Shown in pieces: positions 38,658 through 40,596 of a stretch of 40,596 bases of DNA. The stretch is from the NCBI GenBank assembly GCA_027326105.1, contig DAHWFB010000002.1, positions 1-40,596 on the forward strand. Reading direction: 5' to 3'. The notes beneath the pieces are model-generated. The model did no database searches and was not told the origin of the DNA. It was given only the letters and a program-made list of their open reading frames with translations. The first letter of the stretch is position 1, and every line of letters starts with the position of its first letter. The position numbers and the translations under genes were made by a program. The DNA comes from Acetobacteraceae bacterium. Lineage in GTDB: Bacteria; Pseudomonadota; Alphaproteobacteria; Acetobacterales; Acetobacteraceae.

Positions 38658-39271
38658 ACGCCTGGCTCGCCCGCTGCCCGCTCGTTGCCATCCTGCGCGG
38701 GGTGCGGCCCGACGAGGTGGAGGCGGTGGGCGCGGCGCTGGCGGCGGCGGGCATTGTCATTCTCGAGGTGCCGCTCAATTCGCCCGACCCCTTCACCTCC
38801 ATCCGCCGCCTCGCCGCGCGCTTTGGCGAGACCATGCTGGTGGGGGCCGGCACGGTGCTGGCCGAGGCCGAGGTGGCGGCGGTGGCCGAGGCGGGCGGGC
38901 GCCTCCTGGTCACCCCGCACGCCGACCCGGCGCTGGTGCGTGCGGCCAAGGCGCGGGAAATGCTCGCCTGCCCCGGCTTCTTCACCCCGGCGGAGGCGTT
39001 CGCGCTGCTCGCCGCCGGCGCCGACGGGCTGAAGCTCTTTCCCGCCGAGGCCGCCTCGCCCGCGGTGCTGAAGGCGCTGCGCGCCGTGCTGCCCGGCTCC
39101 GTGCCGGTGCTTCCCGTGGGTGGCGTCGGCGCCGACAACATCGCCGCCTGGCGCGCCGCGGGTGCGGCCGGTTTCGGCATCGGCTCCGCGGTCTACCGCC
39201 CCGGCGACACGCCCGGGACGGTCGCGGCAAAAGCGCAAGCGCTGGTCGCCGCCGCGCAGCCCAACAGATGA
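38648..39271 (+). CDS. dgoA: 2-dehydro-3-deoxy-6-phosphogalactonate aldolase
   Basis: Cleaves 2-keto-3-deoxy-6-phosphogalactonate to pyruvate and glyceraldehyde-3-phosphate. The 207-aa protein has the KDPG-aldolase fold, with E40 in ILEVPLNSPDPF (the LNSP version is typical of DgoA rather than Eda) and the Schiff-base lysine K129 in GLKLFPAE. VGAGTVL, CPGFFTPAEAFA and VGGVGADNIAAW are further landmarks. The DgoA rather than Eda call is supported by the adjacent dgoK. Confidence 0.94.
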   Translation: MDLNAWLARCPLVAILRGVRPDEVEAVGAALAAAGIVILEVPLNSPDPFTSIRRLAARFGETMLVGAGTVLAEAEVAAVAEAGGRLLVTPHADPALVRAAKAREMLACPGFFTPAEAFALLAAGADGLKLFPAEAASPAVLKALRAVLPGSVPVLPVGGVGADNIAAWRAAGAAGFGIGSAVYRPGDTPGTVAAKAQALVAAAQPNR

Positions 39272-39299
39272 AAGTTTTTTGCTACTTTTTTCAAAAAAA

Positions 39300-39345
39300 T
39301 ATCTTTTTCTTGAAAGATAGAACCAGACGACTTCCGTCTTTTTTA
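39300..39345 (+). terminator. Probable dgoKA terminator in an AT-rich island
   Basis: Within an AT-rich gap (39272-39345), AGACG (39325-39329), loop ACTTC and CGTCT (39335-39339) are followed by an unbroken T-run to 39344. This is a small but canonical intrinsic terminator shape. A second dyad, TATCTTT/AAAGATA (39300-39306 and 39313-39319), lies just before it. Confidence 0.5.
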
Positions 39346-39363
39346 TCGCGCCCAAGTCCCGGT

Positions 39364-39393
39364 TTGCCAGGCTGCGGCGGGCGCGCCTAATCT
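39364..39393 (+). promoter_or_regulatory. Candidate promoter of the sugar ATPase gene
   Basis: TTGCCA (39364-39369) and TAATCT (39388-39393) are 18 bp apart. The -35 is 5/6 and the -10 is 3/6, 28 bp before the ATG at 39422. Confidence 0.3.
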
Positions 39394-39421
39394 GGCGGCC
39401 AACGGTGCGGGTGGGGACGTC

Positions 39422-40522
39422 ATGGCGCAGGTTTCGCTCAGGAAGCTGGTGAAATCCTATGATTCCGTCCTCCAGGCGGTCAAAGGGATCGACCTCGAGG
39501 TGGCGGACGAGGAATTCGTCGTGCTCGTCGGCCCCTCGGGCTGCGGCAAGACCACCACGCTGCGCATGGTCGCGGGGCTCGAGGCCATCACCTCGGGCGA
39601 GATCCGCATCGGCGGGCGGGTGGTCAACGAGGTGCCGCCGCGTGACCGCGACATCGCCATGGTGTTCCAGAACTATGCGCTCTATCCGCACATGAGCGTG
39701 TTCGAGAACATCGCCTTCGGCCTGCGCATGCGCCACGTGGCGGAGGCCGACATCCGCTCGCGGGTGGGAGAGGCGGCGCGGATTCTCGACATTGCCGCTC
39801 TGCTCGAACGCAAACCCAAGGCGCTATCGGGCGGGCAGCGCCAGCGGGTGGCGATGGGTCGCGCCATCGTCCGCCACCCCAAGCTGTTCCTGTTCGACGA
39901 GCCGCTCTCCAACCTCGATGCCAAATTGCGCGCGCAGATGCGCACCGAGATCAAGAAGGTGCACCAGACGGTGCGCACCACGACGCTCTACGTCACCCAC
40001 GACCAGGTGGAGGCGATGACGCTCGCGGACCGGGTGGTGGTGATGAACCAGGGCCGGATCGAGCAGCTCGGCACGCCGGCCGACGTCTATCATCGCCCGG
40101 CGACCCGGTTCGTCGCCGGCTTCATCGGCAGCCCGGCGATGAATTTCTTTCCCGCGCTGGTGGCGGAGGGGGATGGTGTGCCGGTGCTGGAACTCGCCGG
40201 CGACATCCGCCTGCCGGTGCCGCCCGAGCGGGCCGGGGGGCTGGCACCCTGGCGGGGCAAGCGGCTGGAACTCGGGCTGCGCCCCGAACACATCACCGGC
40301 CCGCACGAGCCCGAGCCGCCCGGGGTCGCGCGCTTTCCCGCCGAGATCGATGTCACCGAGCCGATGGGCATGGAGACGCTGATCCATTTCCGGGTGGGTG
40401 AGGTGCTGGCCTGCGGCCGGCTCGATCCGCGCCTGCCGGTCGCTGCCGGCCAGCGCATGGCGCTCGCCGCCGATCTGCGCAACATGCACCTGATCGATCC
40501 CGAAAGCGGGCGCGTGCTCTGA
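39422..40522 (+). CDS. Sugar ABC transporter ATP-binding protein (MalK/UgpC type)
   Basis: A 366-aa ATPase of the CUT1 family. Walker A is GPSGCGKTT at 37-45, signature LSGGQRQ at 135-141, Walker B LFLFDEP, H-loop [11 protein letters not shown]. The C-terminal regulatory/TOBE region (about 240-366) includes LGLRPEHI, and [15 protein letters not shown] precedes it. These ATPases serve di- and oligosaccharide or glycerol-3-phosphate importers. The cognate permeases are not seen and may lie outside the window. The stop overlaps the next ATG (TGATG). Confidence 0.93.
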   Translation: MAQVSLRKLVKSYDSVLQAVKGIDLEVADEEFVVLVGPSGCGKTTTLRMVAGLEAITSGEIRIGGRVVNEVPPRDRDIAMVFQNYALYPHMSVFENIAFGLRMRHVAEADIRSRVGEAARILDIAALLERKPKALSGGQRQRVAMGRAIVRHPKLFLFDEPLSNLDAKLRAQMRTEIKKVHQTVRTTTLYVTHDQVEAMTLADRVVVMNQGRIEQLGTPADVYHRPATRFVAGFIGSPAMNFFPALVAEGDGVPVLELAGDIRLPVPPERAGGLAPWRGKRLELGLRPEHITGPHEPEPPGVARFPAEIDVTEPMGMETLIHFRVGEVLACGRLDPRLPVAAGQRMALAADLRNMHLIDPESGRVL

Positions 40523-40596
40523 TGGGCCGTTTCGCGGGGCTGTGCGTATGGGTCACCGGCGCGGGTTCGGGGATCGGGCGGGCGATCGCGCTCGGC
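40522..40596 (+). CDS. Short-chain dehydrogenase/reductase (partial, N-terminus only)
   Basis: Only 25 codons are in the window: [20 protein letters not shown] and five more residues. The TGxxxGIG motif (TGAGSGIG) identifies the NAD(P)-binding start of an SDR enzyme. The TGATG overlap couples it to the ATPase gene. Beside dgoK/dgoA it may be a sugar dehydrogenase such as an aldose 1-dehydrogenase, but that is inference. Confidence 0.75.
   Translation, partial: MGRFAGLCVWVTGAGSGIGRAIALG

Overview
The window is gene-dense, very GC-rich chromosomal DNA in which nearly every gene has an alphaproteobacterial character. The combination of yqeY-dnaG-rpoD beside carAB, a UPF0262 protein, a DUF983 protein, TTG-started greA, heterotetrameric sarcosine oxidase and a histone H1-like protein points to Rhodospirillales, probably Acetobacteraceae. 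That placement is inference from gene content. Both ends cut genes: rpoD on the left and an SDR dehydrogenase on the right. I saw no rRNA, tRNA, CRISPR array, insertion sequence or phage gene.

Layout. (1) 1-4307, minus strand: yqeY, dnaG and rpoD, the primase/sigma-factor macromolecular-synthesis cluster. (2) 4356-9080, plus strand: a regulatory region with a tandem 17-bp repeat, then carA and carB, ending in a hairpin. CarA carries an extra N-terminal helix-turn-helix domain, the most unusual feature of the window. (3) 9144-13745, plus strand: greA, threonine dehydratase, apaG, a protein-isoaspartate methyltransferase-like gene without a canonical start codon, apt and a secreted protein. (4) 13808-15926: a FlaG-like gene behind a sigma-54-type promoter, then purH. 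(5) 15935-19442: a MOSC protein divergent from clpB, which has an RpoH-type promoter. (6) 19453-24265: a sugar ABC transporter of the FrcBCA/RbsBC kind, divergent from a ROK-family regulator that is coupled to a small coiled-coil protein. (7) 24269-26315, minus strand: DUF983, UPF0262 and mtnA. (8) 26514-28696: an H1-like basic protein convergent with a GT4 glycosyltransferase. (9) 28809-29717: a PPK2 polyphosphate kinase. (10) 29773-37694: soxBDAG followed by a second pair of related amine-oxidising flavoproteins. (11) 37779-40596: dgoK and dgoA, then a MalK/UgpC-type ATPase and an SDR dehydrogenase.

How the parts fit. Regions 1-5 are mostly housekeeping: replication initiation, transcription, pyrimidine/arginine and purine synthesis, and proteostasis. 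Regions 6-11 are accessory catabolic modules: uptake of an unidentified sugar, methylthioribose-1-phosphate isomerisation, oxidation of sarcosine and probably of a second amine, and the De Ley-Doudoroff galactonate branch. Best leads: the CarA HTH fusion with its tandem repeats, the sigma-54/FlaG-like pair, and the back-to-back related amine dehydrogenase systems.
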